Of a DNA stretch of 64,000 nucleotides, positions 48,777 to 62,057 are shown piece by piece. The notes under the pieces were generated by a model. It did not search any database, was not told where the DNA came from, and saw only the letters and a program-made list of their open reading frames with translations. Source of the DNA: Ignelater luminosus (Eukaryota > Arthropoda > Insecta > Coleoptera > Elateridae); assembly GCA_011009095.1 (NCBI GenBank), contig VTPC01090923.1, forward strand, positions 23,113 through 87,112, in the 5' to 3' direction. The translations under genes and the position numbers were made by a program. Each line of letters begins with the position of its first letter. The stretch's first letter is position 1.

Positions 48777-51700
48777 GTGGGGGCGGACAGGCTTAAGGAA
48801 TGCAGATAGGTAAATGGAAAAGTAAAATATGCATTTAGCAATTAGCACGTAGGGAACTTATCTTTTTCTTTTAATCTTAAATACTTTAATTTACTATCAA
48901 TAGTTTTTTAAAATGTGCTTTAGGATTCTTATACACAAATTAAATTTTATTAAATATTCTCAAAGACTAAAACGAAAAGGAAGCTAGGCGTATAACATTA
49001 AATAGGACGCAACTTTATTTTAGAAATGACAAGTGCAGTCAAGTGTAGAAATAATTTAAACAAAAAGATTATCGAGATAACATTTTATTATGTATTATAC
49101 AGGGCGTCCAAATATTACACCGAAAGCGACTGTAGGTTTGGCGGATTAAATAGAGACGATTTATCAAAAAAAAGGTAAGTAAAATTTTTTAGTTTTCGAG
49201 TTATAACGCCTCAAAGTAGATGGAAAAAAATGGTTATTTCTTTACTGTCTCCAAATGAATCAACGAATCTTCTTCAAACTTCGTATGCTATTGGGTGCCA
49301 TCATTATGGTGGCCCTTAGGCTAAAATATCGTCGAGATTTACAAATCGTATCACAAGTTTTCATGAATATGCTACTTTTAAAAAGCTCAGAACTTTTAGT
49401 ATCCTTTAATTCACTGGAAACTAGTTTACATTTCCTGTAAAATGGGATCCCATAGCTCCGTATTAGCTCTGAAAGTGCTTTTTTTCTTTAATAGATTCAA
49501 AGTTTTTAACCATGAAGATGATTCGCAAAGGTTTCACAGCGTCAACTCTGACAAATCATCAAGTATTGGTGAAGCTGTGAAGTGAAGAACTTATTCTATT
49601 TTTTAAAATCTTCTAATAGCGCAGCACTACTTTTGAATGGCCCCGAAGAAAGTGATGGCTTTGGGACAACTTTCGCTTGAATCTACTCTACATAGGTTCA
49701 AACTGTCAGACTTGCAGTCTATGGTGCAACTGTTCGGACATCTTTACTTATTTGTTCAAATGCTCGCGTAATATTGGATCAGAGTGGCTTATTGATTCTA
49801 AAAGGGCTAAATTTCTTTCTCCCAAAAACAAAACCGTATCTAATAAAATACGAATCAAAATTTCTTGCTATTTCTTATATTCACCTTCTATTTGTTCAAA
49901 CTCTGTCGATTGAAGAGTCAGTTTGGATACGTACTTCTAGTCCATGCCACCTTACATAACACTGAATGTGATCTTGATTATTATCAGTAGAATAATGATA
50001 AGAACGATTTATTGTATTTGTACTGAACAATCGACAGGAAAGACAAAACAAAACCTAATCAATCGCGTTTCATATTTTCACCATTGGGCAGGGTTCTGAG
50101 AAACAGCAGCGAAATATGAAATGGTTCATTCAACCAATCTCGAGGAAAAGCAGTCGGAATCTTTTATGGCCTTGGCCAATTACTTCATCAACTAGTTGTG
50201 GAAGCAAAAATATAGTCATAAAGATGTTTATTCAGGTTAAATTATGATCTAATCACCTTACGTGGGCAAACCACCACTACATTTAATTCACTGTTAGTTC
50301 CACAGCTGTCAATTGGTGCAGTGACATTTACAGTTCCTGCCGATAGATTTGTCTGCTCTAGATCAAACTAAACATAATTAGATCCAGTTTGAGAGCACAC
50401 GAAAAAGCACGGGGAAACGGCTAGGTTTCTCGCTTTTCAGTCGAATTATGACTTTGCCTTACAGTAACTTCTTAAGCTTATTTTGGTCGAGAATTGAAAC
50501 TCGTAAGAGTTGCCTGGTCTTTTTGCGCAAACAAATGTTTCTTTGATGATAGGGCATTTCGCTTATCATCCGTCAAAGTTGTTAACAGATTTTATGACTC
50601 GGTGTAAAAGGAAACATATTTTGTAAATAACCGTAGATTGTTATTACTTGAGAATTATTTTTACTTGGCGCAAAAGACAAGTCTTTGCTTACTGCTTACA
50701 AGTTACAACAATTTAAAAGAAATATTTCAGACATAGGCAATTTAACCGACTAGCTTCCGAAATCTCAATTTCGTCATTCTTTTGAAATGCGATTTTCAGT
50801 ATGACGAGCACACATAAGGATTTTTGCTTCTATTTTTTTTTTTTTTGTTTTTATTACAGATCAACCCTGCATGCTATACTGCCTACCTTAATCTTGCTTT
50901 ATGTATATCTTTCACATGAGAATCTTTTGTTACATGTATCATAATATCAGCAAAGGAAGAGATTCCTCATTCCCTTTCAACTATGAATAAGATTGTATTA
51001 GATAAGATAAACTCGTTGATACTACAGAAACATGCAAGTTCAGATTTCAGGTCTCTAAGGGAGCTGTTGAAATATGGGAAATCGGAGCATTGGCCGATAG
51101 TACGATCAAGACTTTTATCTATCGAATACCTGTATATGGGAGGTGATTATGACGTCCACGTCATATCTAAACATATCAGTCAAGACCTCCAATATTTAGT
51201 TGGAGAGTACTAGAGGGACTTATAAATATGACAGATTTAGAAAAATTATTCCTTTAAAGACAACGATATACAGTAAGTTGAACCTAGATCTTTTCAAAGG
51301 TTGAAAGGACTTAATAAAATTAAAAGTTTGGAGAGAAACCTCCTAACGAACTATAGTCATTTGTCAAGATATGAATAAAGTAATAAATAAAGTAGAAAGA
51401 TGCGAAAAGGGTGATAATATAAGCTGCGTAGATGAGTTCCTTATAAGAAGATAGAAATCTTTGAAATACAAACGTATTTGCTTTACGTTTCTGTCTTTTC
51501 CGTGTCATACGCGTTTCAGTGGATAGGCGGGTCAAGCCATCAGCAAAATTACAAAATAACGTAGTACTCAACGTTATCTAGCCGAAAACTTATGAATATC
51601 GTTTTGAAAGGTGCAATGTCATTTAAATCAGTATAGATGTCCAAGAGATCTTCCAAAAAATTGTTTATACCACCGATTCTAATCTTTACAAAACATAGCA

Positions 51701-52796
51701 TTGTATCGACATATTATGTATTTTTGCATTTTATTAAAAGTGCAATAAGCAAGACTGCTTTAGTGCTTCCTTAAGAAATGAGAGATTGTTAAATTGAAAC
51801 TTATATAAGTATCATATATGAACAAAATCGCATCAGTATCTTTTGAGTTATAGCGAAAATTAAAAATAACAATTTCAACTTTGAAAGTCTCTCAAGAAAG
51901 CAATGTCGCTTATTGGACTCAATCGACCTATTTTGACCTCAGGTATCTATTCTGAAATGTATCTATTTAATTTTGTGTTAAAATATTGTCGGAAGATTTT
52001 GGAGACTTCTGGAATTGATACATATAATTTTTCGATGTCAGATTAAGAAGTTGTGAGATCTGTAAGAGATAGATTGTGGTAGCAATATTTGTATAGATCT
52101 AAACCACTCAATATGAAAGCGAAAATGGCATTTAATACCAGTTTCAAAAAAATGTTCTAGTGTTATATTTCCTAAAAGTCTCTTTTACGCGGCAAATTTC
52201 CAAGAATTCAAAATTTTCCAATTCCAAGGAGCATACCAGAAGTGAAAATATAATTTTGTGCCATTCTTTAGGATTGGTTAATCTGGGAATTTACCAACAT
52301 CTGGCTCATAAATATCACTAAGACTGTAGGGCAAGGTAATTAAAGTCTGTTTATAGAAGTTTTATTGCATAAAATTGTATGGTTTGATAAGGACACACAC
52401 ATAATATACTTAACATAAATCTAAAGTTACCTATTTTAATAATTGAATAAAATAAACAAATGATAATAATAAATAAAAATCTCTAAGATAGTGAAAATGT
52501 AATTAAATATTTTGCATTTTTCTTTTGTATTACAAGGTTCAAACATAATTCCACAAATCATTTTAGTTGGAAATTTTAATATCTTTTTAATGAAAGATGA
52601 GACATGCTAGGGTTATTAGATGGGGACAATAGGGTTAATTTAAATGTTTTTCTTTCTTATCTTTAAAAGAGAAATATTTACCTAATGGATTTTTAATTGG
52701 CATAACTTGAAACATTTGCACAAATACAAATTAAAAGAAAAATAGCAAGAGTGTATTTTTGATAGTATCTATACTTTATTATAGGTAATAATTATA
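48777..52796. other. AT-rich intergenic DNA
   Basis: No supported gene. A lone transposon-like end (ATACAGGGCGTCCAAATATT) lies near 49098. A 76-codon plus-strand frame at 50983-51213 has a plausible soluble composition but no recognised motif or splice context. Confidence 0.4.
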
Positions 52797-52798
52797 TA

Positions 52799-53026
52799 CA
52801 GGGTGACATTTTGAAAAGTTTCAACAGACCGTATTTTTTTTGTTTTTTTTTAATTAGAGATATCAAAAATGCTCAAACCGTTTCGGTCGAATGCAGGAGG
52901 AACCAAAGTGACCCCACAACTAGATTTCAAAGTTGGCATGGCGCCATATCACTTTGGTTCCCCCTGCATATGCATTACTGAAAATAAAGAATACGGCCCA
53001 TTGAAACTTTTCAAAATGTCGCTCTG
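52799..53026. mobile_element. short MITE with TA target duplication and nested inverted repeat
   Basis: It begins CAGGGTGACATTTTGAAAAG and ends CTTTTCAAAATGTCGCTCTG, with TA at 52797-52798 and 53027-53028. A second inverted pair lies inside (GGAGGAACCAAAGTGACC near 52896 and ATCACTTTGGTTCCCCC near 52949), so the 228-bp element can form an almost complete hairpin. Confidence 0.85.
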
Positions 53027-53029
53027 TAT

Positions 53030-53620
53030 AATATAAGATGAATTCTTTTCGATGTCTAGTATAGGAATTTCACAAACTACTGTAGCTACAGAAATGGTTA
53101 AATAACAAAAGAGTTGTAGTTTTTTGAACTCAATTTTCAAGAGAAAGTTCATAGATTACTTTCTTCTTTTAATTTCTACTTTATCATTTGATTAATCTCA
53201 AAGAAATAGAAGACTTAATGTGACTGATAGTGATCAAGATATTATCGAGAATATTTTTTGCAGTAAGCACAACATTCTTTATCACACTGATTTCATTTTT
53301 CCTCATTTGCAAAATTCACACCTGATAATAAACCACAAAAGTCTTTGATGAAATGAGATTAGCTGCAATGAAGACTGTTTCTACGTAAAATTCAAAATTA
53401 AAAGAGAAAAATAGCCACAACATTTAAATTTATCTTTTATTTTTAATATCTAGTAGTTCACGAACTTCTCTTTTAAACAAGAGTCTCATTGAATTGAATT
53501 TCCAAAACTGCAATTTTTTTCGGGTTAACCGTCTCTGTATTTGCTGTAATTTCCAAGAACTATTAATAGTGAACATTGAAAAAAAAGTCAGTTAAATGTG
53601 TTATTATGCATCATGTATAC
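53030..53620. repeat. diverged copy of the EXD1 intron 2 segment
   Basis: Several stretches match 46970-47740 (and 38535-39450) in the same plus-strand orientation and order: 'ACTGTAGCTACA', the 'GACTTAATRTGACTGATR' block, 'TTAGYTGCAATGAA' and 'AACTGCAAT..TTTTCG'. Identity is much lower than between units A and B. Confidence 0.55.
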
Positions 53621-53789
53621 CTAAATAATCAAATTCAGTGGTCTTGAACATGCTTTTCTTTAGAAAGTTTAAATGATGACACCGAATTAATGTTGACAAA
53701 TATTCTAAATGTAAATCATCATTAATGAGAAAAGGAAATAATCTCCCTTGTATTTTATATATTTTCCAGATTGTCTACCTAATCATTTT

Positions 53790-53950
53790 GTTTATTTCCA
53801 GCTATTACAGAAGAGAAACAGGAAGAATGACTATTGGTGGATTTGAGAAGAATAAAAGCAACTGACCAACCTTCTCATCATGTTGAGGGAAAGGCAAGAA
53901 AAAATATTATCAAAACATTTATTTGTAAATTTGCACTATCAAAGTAACTA
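53790..53950 (+). pseudogene. third, inverted remnant of EXD1 exon 3
   Basis: The plus strand reads a splice-acceptor-like TTGTTTATTTCCAG followed by frames giving ITEEKQEE, stop, LLVDLRRIKATDQ and, after a shift, LLIMLRERQEKILSKHLF. These align with TITTEEWEDRPLLNSRKIRAAQ and FLITLKEKQEKMLLKRFY of the intact exon 3. Nucleotide similarity is also evident (GCAAGAAAAAATATTATCAAA). It is on the opposite strand from the EXD1-like genes and clearly non-functional. Confidence 0.65.
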
Positions 53951-55740
53951 ATGTGAATATTATGTAAATATGTTAGCTTTTAATGTAACTTATTTATTTA
54001 TTTATTATTTTATTTTAATACGGTAAAAGTTAATGGTTTGTGCTAGTAGTTAAAAACACAAAACAACGATTTAAACCTCTTTGGTACAATGTTAAACCTG
54101 GTTACTCACAATCTTGAGCTAAAATCTTGTACATTGGAGCTATGTTTGTTAAAACCACATAATTACTTTGGTTTTAACTTTGTATCAATACACAGATTTA
54201 ACAGATATGAGTTTTCGTTTGGCATATTTTACTCTATTCTCTGTGAAATGTGTAAAGATTTATATTAAGGTGATTTTATTATTGGTAATAAATAATAATA
54301 ACAATAATAGACAATAATAACTAATTTCTAGCAAGTTTCTTTCCTGGAAATTCTAAAAAGCTAAGCACAATTAACCTTTAATAGTTGAAAGTGCACTTTG
54401 ATTTACAAATATGCATACACATTAAGTAGATTCTGCACAATATGAAAGAAGGATTTTAATACAGGATTTGAAATTGTAATCGAAGTTAAATTTTCACTCG
54501 TGTAATTTCTACTTTTTAAATATCGTTAGATTAAGGCACCTTGTTTATTTTTAATGTGTATGTTTTGACAATACTAATTGTAAGATACATCTTGGATCAG
54601 TTTTTCTTTTATTACAAATACAAAACAAATAGAGCAATTAAAGAATAATATTAGTTAAAGAAGAATAATCATCAAGGTTTTTGAAATAGTGTAGAGACTA
54701 AAAGTTATGCTGCAAATTAAGTACATAAAATGAACAAACATTTACTAAGTATTAACAAAAGAAAGGTGATAGTTTATCGAATGTAGCGTAACATTGTTAT
54801 ATCTATATTTAATTTAAAGGTAACAAACATAAAAGCTTAAAAATCAACAATTCATAAATAACAACAAGTAAATATAACTTTTTATTTGCAAAATCAAAAA
54901 AGTTTTTTAATTTATTTATATTTTAGCAAAAAAATTATACAATAAATTTATAGATGATTCTGACATTACAAGCATGGAGGCGCCAGTAGGATTATTGCAT
55001 CTGATTGCATTTTCTTTTAATATTATATTTTTAATTTTATTATTATTGTAGAACGATGAGCATTTCTATAAAAATTCCCTTTTTAATATTAGAAATTATA
55101 AGAATGAGACAAGGTAAAGTCGAATATTCATTCAATATAGTTTTTATACCTCGATGTTCTTCATATTGTCGCTAGATGGCACTAGTAGGAGTTGCAATGT
55201 TGCCATAATGTATAGTATGTTTGTGAGTAATATTTTAAAGGTTTTGCTGGTTTCGGTTATTTTAAACTGTAATTAAATAAATTAGGTAATAATTGATAAC
55301 TTTTCTATATTTATTTAGTACTAAAGATACCAATGAAAGTACATTTTAGTTAAGATAATTGTTGTTCGATAATTCTGTCTTCCGATAAATATAGAAGAAA
55401 TTAAAAGAATGTTTGAGCCAAGTTTAATTATAAACAAGCGAAATAATAAATGTGGTGTCAAAATATAGCAATTTGTGATACTATTTACGTTTTCATGTTT
55501 TATTTTTATTCTAATCATTAATGAAATTTTACGGGTACTTTAAATCTTACTATTGTTAGCAATCAAAAATAAAAATCATTATTGTAAAGAGCTGAAAATT
55601 ATTTGTGTTAGGAAATCATTAAGAAAACTTAAGCTAAACTTATTTCTGTAAAGTATCATTAATATTCAGTAATATATATCAGTGTATTACAATATAAAGA
55701 AAAGTAGAAACTTTTTCTACAGTTTCGAGGGATTGCAAAT
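53951..55740. other. AT-rich intergenic DNA
   Basis: Nothing coding. It contains a short (AAT)n microsatellite at about 54285-54310. Confidence 0.45.
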
Positions 55741-55744
55741 ATAT

Positions 55745-55880
55745 TATTTATGCTCTACCTAAATGATTTTCCAAAAACTCCCATACGGTGTTACTTTCCA
55801 ATATTATGCTCACGATACTACGTTGATTGCAACATCAAATTAATATCTGTGTCTGCGACAGCTTGATGCAATAATAAGGT
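55745..55880 (+). mobile_element. LINE reverse-transcriptase scrap
   Basis: The frame reads YLNDFPKTPYGVTFQYYAHDTTLIAT with a break near the start, matching the 'xNDLP ... YADDTxLxA' catalytic block of Jockey-type reverse transcriptases. The second position of the YADD box is changed (YAHD). Nothing else of the element remains. Confidence 0.55.
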
Positions 55881-58800
55881 GTATAATGAAGCTTACTAAC
55901 AATATTAGGGTGATGTAGAAATAATCATTTGATACGACAAGAATAAAACATCAAGAGTAATGTTTAGTGTGTTTATACCTTATATTTATTGAAGTTACAA
56001 AAGCTTCTCTTTAATTTAAAACTTTTGTGCTTTCTGTCGATAATAACTCAAGATCATTCTTAATAATTATTAATTAATTGTTAAAACTGTACGCATGCAT
56101 GTATACAGATGTACAGCTAGATTTTGTTTCCTGAATGTTGCTTTAAAAGTTATTGATATTTTCTCCTAAAGCATTTTACAATGCCAAATTCAACATGTTT
56201 GTGACAGTCCAAGTTATGAAAATATTTTTGATTATTAGAATTGGAATGTCTCAGAATGCTTATTTGAGAAAACTTATCGTTGCCATTGAACAAACTTTGT
56301 TAATAGTTTGATTTATTTCTTGCGCTGTATGCTCTATGCTAATGTTGATTTCTTACAACTGAGTATATGCTAATATTGTTATTTAAAAAAAACTTTAATA
56401 ATAATTAAGTCATATTTTGATAACACAGTATTTTAGACCCTATGTGTAATAAGACTTTTTGTCTTAGTTTTGGAGTCTATATAATACCAATTAGAAAAAA
56501 TATTTGAAAATAGTTTTCTTGTTCAGACACTTATTCATTAATTTTAATAAAGAAATCTTATTTATTTAATTTAATTACAAAATAAAGAAACCGATTTTTC
56601 AGTTTGGGAAGATAGGTAGATACACACAGAATCTCGGCAATAAAATGTTTTCTAAAGCAACAGTAAAAAATTTTTCTTTCAATTTTCAATTTCTGGGGCA
56701 TTTCTAATTTATCATGAAAGTTTAGTAATCTAAAATAAGATGCAAAAGAACGTTCTTAAATTAGTTTCTTCTTTAACATTCAAAATTCTTCATGAAGTGT
56801 ATTGTAACTCTTTAAAATAAAATAAAATTTGTTATTTTTATTTTGTTGATAAGTATAAAAAAACAAAAAAAAATTTAATTTAAATTAAAAAAGTTGTAGA
56901 ACTTAAAATTATGCTACCTGTATGTGTTTATATTCAAAGCGATTAAGAGTCAGATTGACCCAGGGAACTAGGAGTCGGGAGGCTCTGGAGCCAAACCAGT
57001 GTGGAGGTCAAGTGTAGAGTAAAATCCTTAATCCCAAGGTTTTACCAAGTCAAAAAATAAGTAATTTGATGACATAGGGGCAAAAATATCCATAAACTCT
57101 TGAGCAAAATTGAGTCAATCCAACTGTGTTTGTATGATATTATTCTATAGTCAAGATGTTTGATAGCTGTATGTATAGTTATTCTTCTGTTATTTTTTTT
57201 TGTTAATTTGGTATTTACTTATTGTTCGTTTTGTATTTTTATGTGTTGTTAATATATACATTTCATTTGTTTACTTGGCTTTAATGGCATTGCTACCTAA
57301 TTGATTTGGCAATATTTTATCTGAGCAACTTGACACATAATAGCAAAAGATTGTATTTTATTGCTAGTTTATTTATATTAAGTAACTATTCAAAATACAA
57401 AAGTAGGGAAATTAATGCTTCCGAGCACTACTATATCTACTACTTATATTGACAAAATTACTTTATCATTAAATGTTTACATGATATCTCTAGAAAAGTG
57501 AAACGTTTCTAAAGGCCGATTGACATTACCCTATTTCCAACCTTTTTTTTGCTATAAATTAGAAATGTGAAATGTCATCCTTTTTTCACTAAAAAGTAGA
57601 TTGACAAACTAGACCCGGACCTATTTTGATGCTCAATTCTATCCTAGACTTGCGCACTAAACGCTGTTTCAACATTACCAACTGTAAGTAAAACGCACAA
57701 TAAAAACAAAGTATCTTAATATGTGAATCTTTCTGTATTTATAATCACTCACAGAATTTATGTTTTATTTTTGTCAGATCTGGAAGCGTATTATCTATAC
57801 ATTTCATTTGTTTGTTATTGTAACACGCCAGCGGTTGGGACGGTAGCGTAGTGGTAACCGTTGAGTCTTACGAATGCGACCATTAATATTGTCACATGTT
57901 AACCAAACAAGCAACTTCATAGGTTTTCAAAATGGCGCTTATTTACATGCCGTACGTACACCCAACTGTAAAACATAAAAATACTTTCATGACAGTTAAT
58001 TATAACCTGCGTTGCCAAATATATGAAGCACTTGTCTAGATTACAAAAATACCTAATAAGGTGCATTTGCTACTGGCAGTTAACAATACTTTAAAAAATA
58101 AACTAATTATTCTAAATATATGTTTTTTTATTGATACCTACAAGCGTGAGTGATATTTATCGTTAGATTACATTTTTAATGTTCAGTCCTTCAGCGGAAA
58201 AAGGCTAATAAATTAAGAGTCCGCTAAAGTAGATTTTTTTCCATTATAAACAAAAATTTTAGAAATATCACTTTTCAATCTTTTCAAAATTTAATACATT
58301 AATTATATTTTATTTTCTACGTTTTTTGGTTTTTATAACACAATATGTTATAGATCAGATAAATAAATCTGAGTTTGTAATATCATCTTTTTATGTTTCA
58401 TTGTTTGTTCTTTTTCTGATTAATACTAATCTTGTAATCTCATATCTTTAATAAAACCTTTTTTTTTTATAAAAAAGCATTTTATTGAAACTCGGATTGA
58501 CGTTAAATATGTAAGTCTGACAACATTGCATTCGCAGGAAAATACTAGACCGTTGTATTAGTTTAGTGGTTACTATTGCACAATGTTTATGCAGTTTATC
58601 TGGGATTTAACATAAAACAGCCGTAATTACAATAAGTCTGTAAGCCAATAAAATTGATTACCTTCGGGAAATTTATGAAATTCTAATACATTATGGTATA
58701 TAGGTAGTTTGGTGTCCGCTTTTTAAGATTTAAGGTTAATAATCAAGGATTGTTTTAATTATATATATTTAAATTGTTTTAATTTACTTTAAAGTGAACT
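55881..58800. other. intergenic DNA with a few small repeat traces
   Basis: A GC-richer patch at about 56945-57050 is of unknown origin. Near 57836-57880 'GGGACGGTAGCGTAGTGGTAA' resembles a tRNA A-box region, probably a SINE fragment; no B box or stem follows. No gene was seen. Confidence 0.35.
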
Positions 58801-58843
58801 ATATTTTTTGTGTTTATAATATAAAATAATTATACATAAAAAC

Positions 58844-60877
58844 ATGACAAATCAAACACAAAGCGATTCAAATATTCCGACTGAAGACAGTGGTTGTTTT
58901 TTCGTGTCGGAAGACATAAAACCAGAAGATATTAAACTACCGCTTACAGACACTGATATAAATCAAATGAGTTTTTCAAATTGTGCTGAAAATGAGTGTA
59001 ATGTAATAAATATTAAAGATGTTCCTTTGGCTGATTATTTCAAACCATTTGAGAAAGGGTGGAAAAGGGAGTTGGTCATTCGTTCAGTCTCACATGGGAA
59101 AACTAAAGCATATGATGTTTATTACATATCACCTTGTGGAAAAAGACTTAGGAGCAGAAAAGATATTGAACCTTTTTTAACCGACTCCAAATTATCAATC
59201 GATGATTTCTCCTTTCATAAAGAATTAGTTGGAATTGGGAACCCAGATTTGGAAATTTTTCGACATGCTCAAGCTAGAAAAATACTACCTGTATCAAAGA
59301 AAAACCTAGAAGAGAAGAATAATAAAAAGAAAAAAGAATTATTAAATAATTCATCAAAAAAGAGAAAATGTGACTTAAGTAAGAAAATTTAACATTTCTA
59401 TTATTGTCTTAAAATTCTAAGAAGTCCCTTGATCCCTCCTGCTGCATCCTTAGCAACTGATAAGGTTTATAGTTATAAAAGTGTTGTCCCTATTTAGTTC
59501 GGGGACTTCTTTGAATTTTCAGGCAATAACATATTTATAAGAAATTTAAAGTTAGTATATTACAGATATAAACCCCGTATTGATTACGGACCGAAATAAC
59601 TTGAGACTGTTAAAGAAAAACCAACCCAACCATTCTAATATTGCTGAAAATCAAGATGAAATAAATAGAATTACCTTAAGTGCTATGGAGATGTCCCAAA
59701 ATAGTTCCTCTGAAATTATTACTATAACATCCTCTGGAAGGAAAGGAAGACGTCCAAAACATTTACAAGACTATAAGGTAAAGGTTTTTTAATGGTAGCT
59801 AATCTGTGTATATTCTATTTTGCTTTTTTGCAGGTAAATGAAATCTATCACAGGACGTCCAAGTCTAAAAACCACACCAAAAGGGATGTAAATAATGGTT
59901 TAGCATTTGCTAGTAGTACATTTCGGTAAATGTTATTGGTATAAATAATGACACAATTTACCTCTTAATGCCAACTTCTTTCTAGCTTGAATTACGATGA
60001 GCCATCGACTTCATCCAGTAATGGAGGAAATTTATATGTTGATGTTGTAAAGGAACACTTTGATATTTCTTCACTGCAGAATCTAAATTATCTAAGGAAG
60101 ATTGAAATATCTTCGTCATTACAGACTAGCTTCTTTGTTTCTGAGCTAACACCTCTTTCTGCATTGACATCGTTAGCATCTCTAAAACTCACATCTGTCA
60201 AGGATTTAAATCTTTTAAATATAGAGATACTTGCAAACCTTTCCAATCTAGAATATTTGTGTCTAGGTTATTGTGACAACTTTCCAAATTCTTTTGCAGC
60301 AGAAATCTTAATTTGCTTGAAAAAACTTCGAACACTTCGACTGGAAGGAGGACAAGATGTATGTGCTTTAAATATTCTCGATGCTGTTTCACAAATGCCT
60401 TCTTTACAGCAACTTGAACTTTTAAATTTTAATATACCAGCAGAATTTGGTAAGGCAATGACAGCTTGTAGAAATATAAAAAAGTTGTTGCTTATTCCAA
60501 TATATGAATTCAAGGCACATTTGATTATGCACTGGATATTAAAAGCATTATTTGACTGGCAACAACTTGAATATTTTGTATTTATTATAACAGAAAGTTT
60601 AATAAAAATGACTAAAGAATTTAATGCAATGCATGGACTAAATATTGACGATAGTGTACCAATTTTAGAATCGACACCTACGCAATATGTTAATAAGGTT
60701 TCTTCTAGAACTGTAAAGTCCAAATCACCCCTAAGAAGAAGTTTTACTCCAACCCCACTTAGAGTTGAGTTCATTACTGTTTCTCGTTTACAATTTTTGT
60801 TCTCAAAAATCCTAATAGATGCTCAAGTAAAGATTGTATCAGTACCTGATTCAGAAATTTGGAAAACACATTTATGA
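58844..60877 (+). CDS. MBD-domain protein with AT-hook-like patch and leucine-rich C-terminus
   Basis: Four exons: 58844-59378, 59566-59777, 59834-59925 and 59986-60877, with GT-AG borders and matching phases (1, 0, 2), giving 576 residues. Residues ~65-130 form a methyl-CpG-binding/TAM-type domain: FEKGWKRELVIRS, then YDVYYISPCGKRLRSRKDI, with the Arg, Asp and Arg positions expected for DNA contact present. Residues 150-178 are very basic (nuclear-localisation-like). GRKGRRPK (236-243) resembles an AT-hook. Residues ~290-480 contain leucine-rich repeats (LxxLxxLxLxx patterns such as LANLSNLEYLCLGYC and MPSLQQLELLNF), followed by a Ser/Thr/Pro/Arg-rich stretch and a hydrophobic end. The start is the first ATG of the open frame after AT-rich sequence. 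A nuclear chromatin role is inferred from the MBD only. I do not recognise a named family with this order of domains. Confidence 0.8.
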
Positions 60878-61267
60878 AATAAAGAGTAGAAATTTTATAT
60901 CTTATATTTTTATATAGTTTTATTATGTTAATTGTTTATAATTATTACAGGATAATACTTTAAAAATATTTATTTAGTTTGTAAATTTTTATAATTTTTT
61001 ATGTAATTGTCTTATCAATTGTAAAAATTTCATCAATTATTTGTAAAAAAACTATTTACTTTGTGTATTATGTAAAGATTGATAGTTTTATATATTTTTC
61101 AAGCTAAACCTACTATTATGATAAGCTAAAGCTGTTCGATATAAATAGGGCTATTTGTCATTAACTGTAAGCTTTTAAAAATATAGTATGCGTCTTTTCT
61201 TGATTTATTTCAATATCAAGATATTCTGTAATCTTGTAAAAAAACTTTATATTGTTTGTAAATATCT

Positions 61268-61273
61268 AATAAA
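61268..61273 (+). promoter_or_regulatory. candidate polyadenylation signal of the MBD/LRR gene
   Basis: AATAAA about 390 nt after the stop codon. A second AATAAA begins directly after the stop (60878-60883) but is very close to it, so the downstream one is preferred. Confidence 0.35.
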
Positions 61274-61373
61274 ATTTCTAAATTGTTGAAAGTAGTTGCT
61301 AAATGAGTATTGTCTCATAGTTCATTAACCTTTATTATGGAATTATCAAACTTCAAAGTTAGAAGGAAATATA

Positions 61374-62055
61374 CAGGATGTTTCCTAATGATGGTAGGAA
61401 ATTTTAATAGACAATTCCTTGGCTAATTTTAAGTAAAAAAAGTTCATACAAACAAGTGTCTTAAAATGCATTCCTTCCAAGATACAGGGCATTAAAATTT
61501 ATAGAAAAAAAATTGGGTTTTTGATATATTTTTGATATGCATTATAATTTTTTTTTCATTTTTGGCCCAAGATTATATCATTGTAAATTTCATAAGAAGA
61601 CGATGCAAAATTAAATCCAGTGGCTTAGATAAAGGGGGTTGTCTACTTTCTCCTCAGATAAACCCTACACCACTGTATTTTTCCTGAAAACTGGTAACAA
61701 TTCTCAATTAATTTAGGATAAAAAAGTGTTCTCGTATATATCTCATAAAACGCACCATTCTTGAGATAATTTGAAATGCACATTTTCTTGTATTAACAGT
61801 TCCGTACATTTCATTTTGCATATTGACTGTTGTCAAGCAGTCTGAGGAATACTTCACTTCTGTGATTTAGTGTAGTTTTTCATTATGGAAGCTTATACCA
61901 ATATTGAAATGGCTGATATTTTTCTATAAATTTTAATTAATTGTATCAATCGGAAGGGATGCATTCTATAACACTTGTTTATATGAACTTTTTTATTTAT
62001 AATTAGCCCAGGAATTATCTGTCAAAATTTTTTACCATCATTAGGAAACATCATG
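61374..62055. mobile_element. MITE or short non-autonomous DNA transposon with TA target duplication
   Basis: It begins CAGGATGTTTCCTAATGATG and ends CATCATTAGGAAACATCATG, with TA at 61372-61373 and 62056-62057. The inverted repeats extend roughly 45 bp (the AATTCCT(T/G)G segments also match). The ~680-bp interior has no transposase frame. Confidence 0.85.
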
Positions 62056-62057
62056 TA

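Noticed and set aside
50983..51213. 76-codon plus-strand frame
   Set aside because: Soluble-looking composition but no motif, no splice sites, no homology recognised and no conserved copy in the window.
57836..57880. tRNA A-box-like sequence
   Set aside because: No B box, anticodon arm or acceptor stem can be built, so at most a SINE fragment.
60268..60774. 168-codon minus-strand frame
   Set aside because: It is antisense to the leucine-rich exon of the MBD gene, with no domain and no splice support.
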